Positions 37,571-47,042 are shown, numbered from the stretch's first letter. The stretch is DNA of 64,000 bases from Chthonomonadales bacterium (GCA_027459625.1 DAIDHP010000011.1:1-64000), one strand, 5' to 3'. The notes: a model not told the origin generated them from the letters alone. Program-made: numbers and translations.

Positions 37571-38239
37571 TTATACCACAGCAATCTTGGAGGCGGCAAG
37601 GGTTTTCTTTCGCTTGAATGGTTTACGCAACACGATCTTGCTTGAATCCAAGCCAGCCGCAGTCAACGCCTTGTCCCATGAATCAAAACGTCTGCGTGCG
37701 GCGGTAATCAGCGTTATATCAAACTCCTCCATGCTCTTGGCGTTCAAATCCACCCCTTTGGAGTATAAATCCTTCAGTCGTTTAATAACCGTATCCTTAT
37801 CCCATTCCTGATACTTGCGAATATCCGAATAATCCAATCCCGCAGCTTGAATGGCGTTCTTCCACGAACCAAAATGCTTTCTTTTCGTAGCGGCGGCTGC
37901 AAGCTGCGGATCCACCTGGGTGCTGATGTGCCTCCAGGAGAGATCCACGCCCTTTTCATGCAACTCACGGATACGCTCAAGTATCAGATCGCGATTCCAA
38001 GTCTTATATCTTCGGATATCGTCGTAATTCAACCCCGAATACTCCACGGCGTCACGCCAAGAGCCGAAATAACGCGTGGCTGCACGAAGCAAAGCGACAT
38101 GATTTTGGGAAATTGCGGAGTAGTTCAAGTCATCTCCGGCATGATACATACGATTTATTTCAGAGCCAATAGACTCACGATTCCATTTGCGCACAGGCTG
38201 ACCTTCCTCATTTTTTCCAAACAGCCTCCTAATCGCCAC
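37571..38239 (-). CDS. Orphan protein of three homing-endonuclease-associated repeats
   Basis: A 222-residue basic protein. Three tandem units of about 60 residues share W-x-R/K-D..I..RI..L...GVDL...I......L..AA.R.FGSW..A...AGLDY.DIR: examples are YFGSWRDAVEYSGLNYDDIR, HFGSWKNAIQAAGLDYSDIR and RRFDSWDKALTAAGLDSSKI. This matches the short helical DNA-binding repeat that often accompanies HNH or LAGLIDADG nucleases, but no nuclease domain is present. The N-terminal (AIRRLFG) and C-terminal (RKPFKRKKT) ends are strongly basic, fitting a DNA-binding protein. GTG start at 38239 lacks a clear ribosome binding site; an internal start is possible. Confidence 0.7.
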   Translation of the reverse strand: MAIRRLFGKNEEGQPVRKWNRESIGSEINRMYHAGDDLNYSAISQNHVALLRAATRYFGSWRDAVEYSGLNYDDIRRYKTWNRDLILERIRELHEKGVDLSWRHISTQVDPQLAAAATKRKHFGSWKNAIQAAGLDYSDIRKYQEWDKDTVIKRLKDLYSKGVDLNAKSMEEFDITLITAARRRFDSWDKALTAAGLDSSKIVLRKPFKRKKTLAASKIAVV

Positions 38240-38598
38240 ACAAGCAATTTTGCGGAGATAGGGATAACACTTCTCCCATCTTCAAACAACGGCCACAACA
38301 TGATGGCGCAAGAGCGTTTTCCAATTGTTCAGACTGCTTGATTATCATAACATTTTAGGCTTATTTGGCTGATAAAGTCAAGATCGAACGTATCCCTTTG
38401 GCTATATTTGAGATACAATCTCTCATACGCGCCATGAACCTCAATCCGATGAATTCCATCAGTTTTTCTTGGAATGGTTCTATTGCAGACTTGGCGAGTT
38501 ATGTCGCGCAAGCCGTTTTCACAAACTCGCGCGAGCAAGTTTGTGCATGCGCCTTCGATGCAGTCTTAATTCCAAATTCCTAATGCTACAATAGATTT
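38240..38598. other. Divergent intergenic region before mutS2
   Basis: 359 bp between two divergent genes. Apart from the mutS2 -10 box nothing definite is seen. A 72-codon TTG-initiated frame (38365-38583) has no ribosome binding site and no family. Confidence 0.4.
38587..38592 (+). promoter_or_regulatory. -10 box of leaderless mutS2 promoter
   Basis: TGC-TACAAT (extended -10) ends exactly 6 nt before the ATG at 38599, the same geometry as 5944 and 57430. Confidence 0.55.
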
Positions 38599-40956
38599 AT
38601 GAACGAGCACACACTACAACTTTTGGATTACCATGAGATACTCAGCCGTATCAAGACGCATCTATCCACCGCGATGTCGATGGAATCGCTTCTTGAACTC
38701 GCCCCAAGCATGCATTCGGAGGTGATTCTTCTCAGGCATCAGGAGACTCGGGAGGCGCGGCTTTTGTTGGAATTAGACTCCGGAATGCCTTTGGGCGGCG
38801 TAAGAGATATCCGGGGTCCGATTGAAAACGCCGTTAAATTCATCCAATTGACGCCTCGGGAGCTCCGGGATGTCTCTCAAACGATCCATTCATCCCGCCG
38901 CTTAAAAACCTATTTATTGAAACAGGCGGAAAGATGCCCCTTGCTCGCCGATATATCGCGCAATATCCCCCCTCTCACCAACCTGGACACACGTATTGAC
39001 GATGCGATCTCGGAAAACTGCGAAGTGAGGGATAACGCCTCGGCGGAGCTATCATCCATTCGTAGCCGACAACGTTCCTTGCATGCACGCCTGATGGAAA
39101 AGCTCAATTCGGTGCTCGCATCCGATAACCGCCGCTCATTGATACAGGAGCCAATCATCACCCTGCGTGAGGGCAGATATTGCATACCGGTCAAATCGGA
39201 ATGCAAAGGACAGTTTGGGGGAATCATCCATGATGCAAGCGCGAGCGGCGCCACGGTGTTCATCGAACCAGGCGGTTGCGTGGACCTCGGCAACGATTTA
39301 AAGGAACTCGCATTGAAGGAGGAGCGGGAGGTATTCCGCATCCTGGACCAACTTACCAGCCTCGTGAGGGAGCGAGCGGATGATCTGAAACGATTATGCG
39401 CAATAGTGGTGAATTTGGATATGGCGAACGCGAGAGCGATTTACGCCTTGGAAATCGACGCCGTCGAGCCCAAGTTCAACAGGAATGGATCGATACGCAT
39501 TCGAGCTGCGCGCCATCCGCTGCTGCAAGCCGATGTGGTCCCCATAGATATCGAATTCGGTGTCAAATGTAAAACCTTGCTTCTCACCGGACCAAACACC
39601 GGAGGAAAAACCGTCTCGTTGAAAACCGTGGGGTTATTGACACTCATGGCGCAATCGGGCATGCAGGTGCCGTGCGCTCCGGATTCGGAACTGGCCATTT
39701 TCGATCAAGTCTTCGCGGATATAGGGGACGAGCAGGATATCCGGCAATCGCTCTCCACGTTCTCCGCCCATCTTAGTCATATCGCGAAGATCATAGAAAC
39801 AATCGGAGACAACGCATTGGTGTTGCTCGACGAAATTGGAGCGGGCACGGATCCGGCGGAGGGGGCGGCTCTTGCGAAGGCGATTCTGGATGAGTTGATG
39901 GGAGGGAACGCGAGGGTTATGGCGACCACCCATTACGGAGAGTTGAAGGAGTACGCCTATACGCACCCTCTGGTGGAAAACGCCGCAGTGGAGTTTGACA
40001 GAGAGACCTTGCAGCCCACCTACCACATCCTTCAGGGAACCCCGGGAAGCTCTCACGCTTTTTACATATCGGAACGTCTGGGCCTTCCCCGCCGCATTGT
40101 CGACGATGCGAAAAAGCATTTATCCAATCGTGACAGGGATAGCGCCGAGCTTTTACAAAGGATCGAGCAGAGCCGCAAAGCCGCGCGCGAAGCCGAGGAT
40201 TGCGCAAAACGGGAATGGTGCGTAGCGCAAAAGGCGAAAGAGGAGTATCAGGAGCGTTTGAATGAGATAACCGAGATTCAAAGATCCATCCGCAAGAACG
40301 CCTCCGAAGAGGCGCGTCTCATTCTAAGCCGCACATCCGAGAAGGCGGAGGCGATCCTTGCCGATCTGCGAAAAATGAACAAGGGGGCACGAAAGGGTCC
40401 CTCCACTCGCAAAAAGATAGTCGCTCTGCAAGAGGAGGCGACGGAAAACCTGAAGGCTCCCGAACCTCCCATGGAGGAACTGGCTCCGGTGGATCACGTT
40501 TACTCCATGGGAGATCGGGTACGGGTGACCACGCTAAACATGGAAGGGGTGATCCTCGAACTTCCAAACGACTTTGAGGCGAAAGTGCGTATCGGTTCCA
40601 TGCATACCACATTGCCACTCGACATATTGCGTCCCGTAGTCACCAAAAAAGACGAAATGCCGAAGAAATCCGATGGTTCCGATTTATCCCTGCAAAAAGC
40701 GATAGAGATATCCCCAGAACTATCCTTGAGAGCCATGCATCTGGAGGAGGCTGAACCCATTCTCAGCAAATACTTGGATGACGCTTACGCCGCCGGTCTG
40801 AAGCAGGCGAGAATCATTCATGGAAAAGGGACTGGCGTGTTGCGGCGCTTCGTAAATGAGTATCTGAAAAACCATCCGGTCATTCTTTCCCTTCGAGCGG
40901 GGGACTCGGACGAAGGCGGCCAAGGTGTGACGATTGTGACATTCAAGGAGAACTAA
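38599..40956 (+). CDS. mutS2: MutS2 DNA-binding ATPase / ribosome-rescue factor
   Basis: A 785-residue MutS2. The layout is the N-terminal lever/clamp region, the ABC ATPase with Walker A GPNTGGKTVSLKT and Walker B VLLDEIGAGTDPAEGAA, ATTHYGELKEYAY, a long coiled coil (about 510-620), a KOW-like segment (MGDRVRVTTLNMEGVILE) and a C-terminal Smr nuclease domain. In the Smr domain IHGKGTGVLRR is intact, but the usual LDLRG is LSLRA (Asp and Gly changed), so nuclease activity may be reduced. MutS2 suppresses recombination and, in Bacillus, splits collided ribosomes. Cytidine deaminase follows 14 bp later. Confidence 0.96.
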   Translation: MNEHTLQLLDYHEILSRIKTHLSTAMSMESLLELAPSMHSEVILLRHQETREARLLLELDSGMPLGGVRDIRGPIENAVKFIQLTPRELRDVSQTIHSSRRLKTYLLKQAERCPLLADISRNIPPLTNLDTRIDDAISENCEVRDNASAELSSIRSRQRSLHARLMEKLNSVLASDNRRSLIQEPIITLREGRYCIPVKSECKGQFGGIIHDASASGATVFIEPGGCVDLGNDLKELALKEEREVFRILDQLTSLVRERADDLKRLCAIVVNLDMANARAIYALEIDAVEPKFNRNGSIRIRAARHPLLQADVVPIDIEFGVKCKTLLLTGPNTGGKTVSLKTVGLLTLMAQSGMQVPCAPDSELAIFDQVFADIGDEQDIRQSLSTFSAHLSHIAKIIETIGDNALVLLDEIGAGTDPAEGAALAKAILDELMGGNARVMATTHYGELKEYAYTHPLVENAAVEFDRETLQPTYHILQGTPGSSHAFYISERLGLPRRIVDDAKKHLSNRDRDSAELLQRIEQSRKAAREAEDCAKREWCVAQKAKEEYQERLNEITEIQRSIRKNASEEARLILSRTSEKAEAILADLRKMNKGARKGPSTRKKIVALQEEATENLKAPEPPMEELAPVDHVYSMGDRVRVTTLNMEGVILELPNDFEAKVRIGSMHTTLPLDILRPVVTKKDEMPKKSDGSDLSLQKAIEISPELSLRAMHLEEAEPILSKYLDDAYAAGLKQARIIHGKGTGVLRRFVNEYLKNHPVILSLRAGDSDEGGQGVTIVTFKEN

Positions 40957-40970
40957 CGCGGAGAGGAAAT

Positions 40971-41369
40971 ATGCTAAGTGATATTCAAATCGCCGTCCTG
41001 CTCATGCATGCGGTTCGCGTAAGGGAAAACGCATACGCCCCATACAGCGGATTTAAGGTCGGCGCGATCGTCATTGACGAGCAAGATAGAGTTTTCCCCG
41101 GTTGCAACGTGGAAAACGGCTCCTACGGCTTATCTCTATGCGCCGAACGAACAGCCATTTCCATGGCGATAGCTCACGGTGCGAAGAGCTTGCAAGCCAT
41201 TCTGCTTGCGTCCCAATCGACCCCCCCGGCAACCCCCTGCGGCGCCTGCCTGCAATGGATGTCGGAGTTGGCATCTCCTGATATGGAGATTATCACCGCC
41301 GCTCCGTCCGGGGAATTCAGGCGATATCGCTTAAGGGATATGCTTGGACATCCGTTTCATCTGAGATGA
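40971..41369 (+). CDS. cdd: Cytidine deaminase
   Basis: A 132-residue homotetrameric-type enzyme that converts cytidine or deoxycytidine to uridine forms in pyrimidine salvage. AYAPYSGFKVGA, the catalytic CAERTA (Cys and Glu) and PCGACLQWMSE, which gives the other two zinc cysteines, are all present. GGAGAGG precedes the ATG; it is likely co-transcribed with mutS2. Confidence 0.96.
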   Translation: MLSDIQIAVLLMHAVRVRENAYAPYSGFKVGAIVIDEQDRVFPGCNVENGSYGLSLCAERTAISMAIAHGAKSLQAILLASQSTPPATPCGACLQWMSELASPDMEIITAAPSGEFRRYRLRDMLGHPFHLR

Positions 41370-41841
41370 TGTGGCATACGATCCGGCAAATCACGGGATT
41401 GTGGGTTACGAAGATAGAGGAAGGATCGACCATGGCATATTTCGCGTTTCAAGTTTTTCATCAATCCTCTAACTCTCGAAGAGACTTCATGCGCTGAATT
41501 ATTGTCAATATCCTAAAACACATTAATAATATATTACTTTTAATTATTATATAATATCCGTCTCATTCTCTCGAAAATCCGAATACGGGTTTATATGATT
41601 TCGGTATATTTCAATTCCGATTCGATATATTTTATGGTAATATACTGATGTGTTTCAATTTGGAAGGAATCGCCTCCAATGCGTTCGGCGTCCGCCGAAT
41701 GTTCATATAGCGAAAACAACAAAATAACCGATCCCGATCCTTCCCATGCGGAGACCTGACCGGCGCATGGTTTATTTTTTGCATGAGACCATTGCGTCTT
41801 ACGCGACACCTCCCGCATGCCTGTAATTTTCGGATAAGACC
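41370..41841 (+). other. Ech operon upstream region with weak sigma-54-like site
   Basis: 472 bp, very AT-rich around 41515-41560. At 41768-41783 TGG and TTGCA are spaced as in a -24/-12 promoter (GG-N10-GC), about 58 nt before echA, but the CAC part of the -24 element is missing. No gene was found here. Confidence 0.35.
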
Positions 41842-43806
41842 ATGAGCAATTTCATATATTACGTTCCGCTCTCGATTATCTTAGTCGCTTTGATTCTTGC
41901 GCCTCTTGTATTCGCTTTTGTGATATCCATTGTTCGTTCCGACTACCTTTGTTCCCTGATTATCATCGTGATAGCTGCGGTTTTGGCGATTTCCTCCCTT
42001 ATCCTTTTCGCGCGTGTGACGATCACGCACCAGATCATTCACTACGCACCGGGATTGATCGACTGGAACCTTCTCGTAACGATTGCGGATTTCGGCTTGA
42101 TGGCGATGTTTATTCGGATGGGCGTTCGACGCAAAAGCGTGCTCATACTTGTATTCGCCGTCATTCAGACCATCATACTCGCATGGGTGGAGTTTGGTCC
42201 GAAGCACACGGAGATGGCGTATCCGCCGATTTTCATCGACTGGCTTTCCATCGTGATGACGCTTATCGTATCGATAGTGGGGTCCATTGTCGCCATTTAT
42301 TCGCTGCCCTATATGCGCGAACACGAACGGCATCAAAACCTGACGGTCAGCAAGCAACCTCAATTTTTCCGCACGCTCCTGCTATTTCTGGGAGCCATGA
42401 ATGGGATGGTTTTATCAGGCAATCTCCTATGGATCTATTTTTTCTGGGAGATAACCACATTATGCAGCTTTTGCCTCATCAGTCATGACGAAACCGAGGA
42501 GTCGCTGCGTTACGCCACCCGCGCTTTGTGGATGAACATGGTGGGAGGTGTGGGGTTTATCACCGGTATCGCCCTGATACAGTTAAAAAATCTGCCGATG
42601 GACGCCAGTCGTCTCTTGCAGCTTGTGCATACGGGTAATGAGGCGCATCTTGTCGCCCTCCTGATGCTCCCGATGGCGTGTTTATGCTTTGCGGGTTTCA
42701 CCAAGGCGGCTCAAATGCCCTTCCAATCCTGGCTGCTTGGAGCGATGGTGGCGCCCACGCCGGTATCCGCACTTCTTCACTCCAGCACCATGGTGAAAGC
42801 GGGCGTCTATTTAATCATCCGTTTCGCGCCGATTTTCCGTCACACCGGCCTGAGCGAGATGGTGGCGATCGTGGGAGCCTTCTCCTTTATCACCGGTGCG
42901 ATGCTCGCCATTGGTCAGTCCAACGCCAAAAAGGTCCTCGCCTATTCCACGATCTCCAATCTGGGCTTGATTATCGCATGCGCCGGATTGAACACGCCCC
43001 TCGCCTTGGCGGCGGCGGTGATGCTCATCATCTTTCACGCGGTCTCCAAGGGGCTGCTGTTCATGGCTACGGGCGTGGTGGATCAATCCATCCACAGCAA
43101 GGATATCGAGGACATGCAGGGCTTATGGGCAAGCATGCCTTTAACATCTCTGATCATGGTGATTGGGATCCTCTCCATGCTCCTGCCGCCGTTCGGAGTG
43201 CTGATCGCCAAACTCGCCGCGATAGAATCCTCCATCCAAAATCCTCTGGTGATGGCCATGCTTGTGATCGGCAGCACGCTCACCGTTGTATTCTGGACGA
43301 AGTGGATGGGGAGAATGCTGGCGACGAATCCCCGAGCGGACGGACGCAAGAGGGAGAGTCTTCCCGCGCTGTATGCCGGCACATTAGCCGTCCTTGCAAG
43401 CGGAGCCGTTATTTTGAGCCTTTTTGTCAAGCCGATTCTGGAAAACCTTGTGCTTCCCGCAGTGGCGAATTATTATAACGTCGCCGGCATGGAAATGACC
43501 CCCACGGTTCTAAGCGCACCGTGGTTAATGATATTCCTTGTTATTGCGCTCTCCGTTTTGGCCCCGACTTTCTTCAACCATCTTCGATCCAGCCAAATCA
43601 AGCCGGCGTATTTATGCGGAGAGCAGATCGCCTCCCATTCCACAACGGCTCAGTTTTTGACCGTTGCGGATAGCGCCGCGGAGATGACGGTGCGGGGTTA
43701 CTATTTTGAAAAGGTTACGGACGAGTCCGTTCATGTGAAATGGGTGACGATAGTTGCCACTCTATTGATAGTCATTCTATTTGGAGCAGTCTATCTGTGG
43801 AAATAA
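41842..43806 (+). CDS. echA: Ech hydrogenase subunit A (NuoL-like ion-translocating subunit)
   Basis: A 654-residue protein with many membrane helices (about 16). The family core is clear: YFFWEITTLCSFCLISHDE, the conserved FTKAAQMPFQSWLLGAMVAPTP region and LHSSTMVKAGVYLI, then IGQSNAKKVLAYSTISNLG, all typical of antiporter-like subunits of complex I and energy-converting hydrogenases. It would pump ions as electrons pass from ferredoxin to protons. First gene of a six-gene run in the exact order of Methanosarcina echABCDEF. Its end overlaps echB by 10 nt. Confidence 0.93.
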   Translation: MSNFIYYVPLSIILVALILAPLVFAFVISIVRSDYLCSLIIIVIAAVLAISSLILFARVTITHQIIHYAPGLIDWNLLVTIADFGLMAMFIRMGVRRKSVLILVFAVIQTIILAWVEFGPKHTEMAYPPIFIDWLSIVMTLIVSIVGSIVAIYSLPYMREHERHQNLTVSKQPQFFRTLLLFLGAMNGMVLSGNLLWIYFFWEITTLCSFCLISHDETEESLRYATRALWMNMVGGVGFITGIALIQLKNLPMDASRLLQLVHTGNEAHLVALLMLPMACLCFAGFTKAAQMPFQSWLLGAMVAPTPVSALLHSSTMVKAGVYLIIRFAPIFRHTGLSEMVAIVGAFSFITGAMLAIGQSNAKKVLAYSTISNLGLIIACAGLNTPLALAAAVMLIIFHAVSKGLLFMATGVVDQSIHSKDIEDMQGLWASMPLTSLIMVIGILSMLLPPFGVLIAKLAAIESSIQNPLVMAMLVIGSTLTVVFWTKWMGRMLATNPRADGRKRESLPALYAGTLAVLASGAVILSLFVKPILENLVLPAVANYYNVAGMEMTPTVLSAPWLMIFLVIALSVLAPTFFNHLRSSQIKPAYLCGEQIASHSTTAQFLTVADSAAEMTVRGYYFEKVTDESVHVKWVTIVATLLIVILFGAVYLWK

Positions 43807-44648
43807 TTAACATATTCTTTGTTGTTGTGATCGCCCCGGTCATTGGCGGGTTGCTGTTTGGATTGGATCGAAAATTGACCGCGAGGCTGCAGAAACGGAT
43901 GGGCCCGCCGATATTGCAGCCTTTTTACGACCTGATTAAGCTTTTCGGAAAAGGCAGGATAGCGGCGAATCAATTTCAGTTGATCAGCGTATCCGTTTAC
44001 ATAGCCTGCACGATCCTCTCTTTGATATTGCTGGCTACGGGGCAGGATCTGCTCGTGCTGCTATTCGTACTGGCTCTGGGTCATATCATGCTGATACTTG
44101 GGGGGTTCAGCGTCCGTTCCCCCTACAGCCAGATAGGGAGCCAGAGGGAGATACTGCAGTTGATGGCGTATGAGCCATTGCTGGTATTTATGGTGATAGG
44201 AACCTACCTGAAGACGGGCAGCTTTTTGGTATCCAACCTGATGACCGGTTCATACAAGCCTCTCTTGATCTCCCTTCCGGCGTTTCTACTGACCCAGATA
44301 ATCGTTATGGCGATCAAACTGCACAAATCCCCTTTCGATATCTCCGCATCGCACCACGCACATCAGGAGCTTGTGAAAGGGATATACACCGAGTTCTCCG
44401 GGGCGCAACTCGCCTTGATCGAAATGGCGCACTGGTACGAACTCATTCTTTTAATGGGCTTTATCGCCCTTCTTTGGCAGACGAACCTCATTATCGGCGG
44501 ATTAATCGCCTTCGCCTGCTTCCTGGCGGTGATTCTTTTGGATAACATCTCCGCCAGATTAACTTGGAAATGGATGATCCGGTTCGCATGGACGTTCGGT
44601 GTTGGGATATCGGTGGCGAACCTTACTGCGATTTATATATTAAGGTGA
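43797..44648 (+). CDS. echB: Ech hydrogenase subunit B (NuoH-like)
   Basis: A 283-residue membrane protein with about eight helices that anchors the hydrogenase module to the ion-pumping module. RKLTARLQKRMGPPILQPFYDLIKLF is the NuoH-type signature spanning the quinone-side loop, and HKSPFDISASHHAHQELVKG is the second conserved loop. GTG at 43797 is chosen: GGAG is 11 nt upstream and the homology begins with the first helix; longer in-frame versions would translate the echA C-terminus out of frame. 99 bp separate it from echC. Confidence 0.92.
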   Translation: MEIINIFFVVVIAPVIGGLLFGLDRKLTARLQKRMGPPILQPFYDLIKLFGKGRIAANQFQLISVSVYIACTILSLILLATGQDLLVLLFVLALGHIMLILGGFSVRSPYSQIGSQREILQLMAYEPLLVFMVIGTYLKTGSFLVSNLMTGSYKPLLISLPAFLLTQIIVMAIKLHKSPFDISASHHAHQELVKGIYTEFSGAQLALIEMAHWYELILLMGFIALLWQTNLIIGGLIAFACFLAVILLDNISARLTWKWMIRFAWTFGVGISVANLTAIYILR

Positions 44649-44747
44649 TTGTAAAATGCGCTCGGCATTCTTCAATAAATGCGTTAAACACCGCCAAATG
44701 CACTTTGGGAGGATTTTGCAGTCACCGTTATTGGAAGGCTTTGCGAG

Positions 44748-45170
44748 ATGAACATACTGCAAAAATCCCGCGCCAAGTCCCCTTGGATACTGCATTACGA
44801 CGCCGGGGCTTGCAACGGCTGCGACATAGAGATACTGGCGTGTCTGACTCCGGTGTATGATATCGAGCGGTTCGGGATGGTCAATGTGGGAAACCCGAAG
44901 CATGCGGACGTGCTGCTTGTGACGGGAACATGCAACAAGCGTAGTGCGCGGGTGTTGAAAAACCTCTATGACCAGATGCCCGACCCCAAGGTTGTAGTCG
45001 CCGTGGGGGCGTGCGCTCTCTCCGGGGGAATCTTTCACGAATGTTACAACGTATTGCAAGGCGTTGACGGCACGGTACCCGTGGATGTTTACGTTCCCGG
45101 GTGCGCCGCGCGCCCGGAGGCGATTATGGAAGGGGTTATGATGGCCCTGGAAAAGATGAACCAAAGATGA
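44748..45170 (+). CDS. echC: Ech hydrogenase small subunit C (NuoB-like)
   Basis: A 140-residue subunit that carries the proximal [4Fe-4S] cluster. Four ligand cysteines are visible: Cys22 and Cys25 in GACNGCDIE, one in GACALSGGIF and one in VPGCAARPE. There is no N-terminal extension or Tat signal, so the hydrogenase faces the cytoplasm. Overlaps echD in ATGA. Confidence 0.95.
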   Translation: MNILQKSRAKSPWILHYDAGACNGCDIEILACLTPVYDIERFGMVNVGNPKHADVLLVTGTCNKRSARVLKNLYDQMPDPKVVVAVGACALSGGIFHECYNVLQGVDGTVPVDVYVPGCAARPEAIMEGVMMALEKMNQR

Positions 45171-45562
45171 TGGAAACCATGGAGATCAAACCTCAGGAAA
45201 TTATTGACATTCCGAATATCCGCGACGTGGATGTTTCCGAATTGCTGGACAGGGTCAAAAAAGCTGCGGACGAAAAGAGACGATTTGTGACGATGACCGC
45301 TCTGGATCGCGGGGATCATTTCGAGGTCCTTTATCATTTTGATCGGGACCTCCATTTGGAGCACCTGCGAGTAAGAGTCCCAAAGGGGCAGACACTTCCC
45401 AGCATCAGTTCCGTGTACTTAGCCGCCTTCCTGGTGGAAAACGAAATCAAGGAGCTATTCGGACTCGAAATAACCGATATCGCCATTGATTATCAAAACC
45501 ACCTCTATCTCATCGAGGGAGTTGAACCGGCGCCGATGGCAAAGGATAAGCCGCTTGAATAG
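45167..45562 (+). CDS. echD: Ech hydrogenase subunit D (NuoC-like)
   Basis: A 131-residue NuoC-like subunit: the conserved FEVLYHFDRDLHLEHLRVRV strand region, then ISSVYLAAFLVENEIKELFGL. Three ATGs are close together (45167, 45170, 45179); the first overlaps the echC stop and is preferred. Structural subunit that bridges the small and large subunits. Confidence 0.9.
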   Translation: MMETMEIKPQEIIDIPNIRDVDVSELLDRVKKAADEKRRFVTMTALDRGDHFEVLYHFDRDLHLEHLRVRVPKGQTLPSISSVYLAAFLVENEIKELFGLEITDIAIDYQNHLYLIEGVEPAPMAKDKPLE

Positions 45563-45584
45563 GATGAATCGCTAGGAAAAAAGA

Positions 45585-46664
45585 ATGTCAAACAGAACAG
45601 TAATACCTTTCGGCCCTCAGCACCCCGTCCTTCCCGAGCCGATTCAATTGAAATTGGAGTTGCAGGATGAGACCGTGGTGAGCGCCATTCCCCATATCGG
45701 CTATGTGCATCGAGGAATCGAGAAAGCTGCGGAGCGCATGGAATACACTCAGAACGTATTTCTAGTGGAGCGCGTTTGCGGCATCTGCAGCTTTATTCAC
45801 GCCCTCTGTTATTGCCAAGCGATCGAGCAGTTGCAAAACATCGAAGCTTCTCCTCGCGCAAAATATCTGCGGGTGATTTGGAGCGAATTGCATCGTCTTC
45901 ACAGCCACCACCTGTGGCTAGGACTTTTCGCGGACGCCTTCGGCTACGAGAGCCTCTTCATGCAATTTTGGCGCAACCGCGAGATGCTGATGGATATCTT
46001 CGACAAGACCGCGGGCAGCCGGGTGATCATCTCCACCTGCGCCATCGGCGGCACAAGGAGGGATATCAGCGATGTCCATCTCCAGGAGATACTGGATACG
46101 CTCGACGAAGTGGAAAAACAACTCGACAAGACACTCCCCGTCATCCTTAATGATTATACGGTCAAAAAACGCACTGTCGGAATTGGAAAGATAACCCGGG
46201 AACAGGCTCTGGAACTTGGAGCGGCAGGACCGGTGTTGCGCGCCAACGGGGTGGCGCAGGATATGCGACAACTGGGTTACGCCGCCTACGGGGAGCTTGG
46301 CTTTGAACCTGTGACGGAAAACGACGGCGACTGCTACGCCAGAGCGAAAGTGCGCGCCAGAGAGTGCTACCAAAGCGTGGAGTTGGTGCGAAAAGCCATT
46401 CGGCAGTTGCCAGACGGGGAGATTCTAACCAAACCCAAGGGGAGGCCGAAAGGTCAGGTTATCTCCCGGGTGGAGCAGCCGCGAGGAGAATTGCTCTACT
46501 TTCTATCGGCGGACGGAACGAACCGGTTGGACCGGCTGCGTATTCGCACCCCCACCTTCGCAAATGTGCCCCCATTGGTGGCGATGCTCCCAGGATGCGA
46601 GCTGGCGGATGTTCCAGTAATCGTGCTCTCCATAGACCCATGCATCAGCTGCACGGAGAGATGA
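45585..46664 (+). CDS. echE: Ech hydrogenase large subunit E with NiFe site
   Basis: This 359-residue catalytic subunit retains both CxxC pairs that bind the NiFe centre: RVCGICSFIH (Cys65, Cys68) and DPCISCTER at the C-terminus (Cys353, Cys356). This separates it from NuoD of complex I, which has lost them. The protein ends three residues after the last Cys, so there is no C-terminal extension to be cleaved by a maturation protease, as is known for other Ech large subunits. Likely reaction: reversible H2 formation with ferredoxin. No hyp maturation genes are in the window. Confidence 0.95.
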   Translation: MSNRTVIPFGPQHPVLPEPIQLKLELQDETVVSAIPHIGYVHRGIEKAAERMEYTQNVFLVERVCGICSFIHALCYCQAIEQLQNIEASPRAKYLRVIWSELHRLHSHHLWLGLFADAFGYESLFMQFWRNREMLMDIFDKTAGSRVIISTCAIGGTRRDISDVHLQEILDTLDEVEKQLDKTLPVILNDYTVKKRTVGIGKITREQALELGAAGPVLRANGVAQDMRQLGYAAYGELGFEPVTENDGDCYARAKVRARECYQSVELVRKAIRQLPDGEILTKPKGRPKGQVISRVEQPRGELLYFLSADGTNRLDRLRIRTPTFANVPPLVAMLPGCELADVPVIVLSIDPCISCTER

Positions 46665-46688
46665 ATGAAAGAAACCGGAGGACACTCC

Positions 46689-47042
46689 ATGATAAATAAC
46701 GTGCTTTCCAACCTGTTTTCCAAACCGGCGACGCGAGACTTCCCGGCGAAAATGCGCGAAATCGCCGAGAACGTGCGTGGCTCGGTGGAGTTCAACACAG
46801 AAAACTGCGTGTATTGCGGCGCGTGCGCATTAAAATGTCCCGCAAACGCCATCGAGGTGGATCGACCCGCCAAGAAAGTCACCTTCGATCTGTACAAATG
46901 CGTGGCGTGCGCCTGTTGCGCGGAGGCTTGCCGCAAAGGGTGCATCCAGATGGCGAAGCAATACGCGCATCCCTCCTACCGAAAGATGGATGTCGTATTC
47001 CAAGGCGAGCCTCTTTTAACGGATGCAAACGGCGATTCTTAA
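46689..47042 (+). CDS. echF: Ech hydrogenase ferredoxin subunit F (NuoI-like)
   Basis: A 117-residue protein with two [4Fe-4S] motifs: CVYCGACALKC (Cys40, 43, 46, 50) and CVACACCAEAC (71, 74, 77, 81), with an extra Cys at 76. It takes electrons from soluble ferredoxin. The start at 46689 has GGAGG 7 nt upstream; an in-frame ATG directly after echE is less likely. No terminator hairpin is visible after it; a sigma-54 promoter begins 55 bp on. Confidence 0.93.
   Translation: MINNVLSNLFSKPATRDFPAKMREIAENVRGSVEFNTENCVYCGACALKCPANAIEVDRPAKKVTFDLYKCVACACCAEACRKGCIQMAKQYAHPSYRKMDVVFQGEPLLTDANGDS

Noticed and set aside
38365-38583. 72-codon TTG-initiated frame before mutS2
   Set aside because: No ribosome binding site, no family, and it ends just before the mutS2 promoter; cannot be told from chance.
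45585-46664. EchE as complex I NuoD
   Set aside because: Both NiFe-binding CxxC pairs are intact and the operon lacks NuoE/F/G, so it is a hydrogenase.
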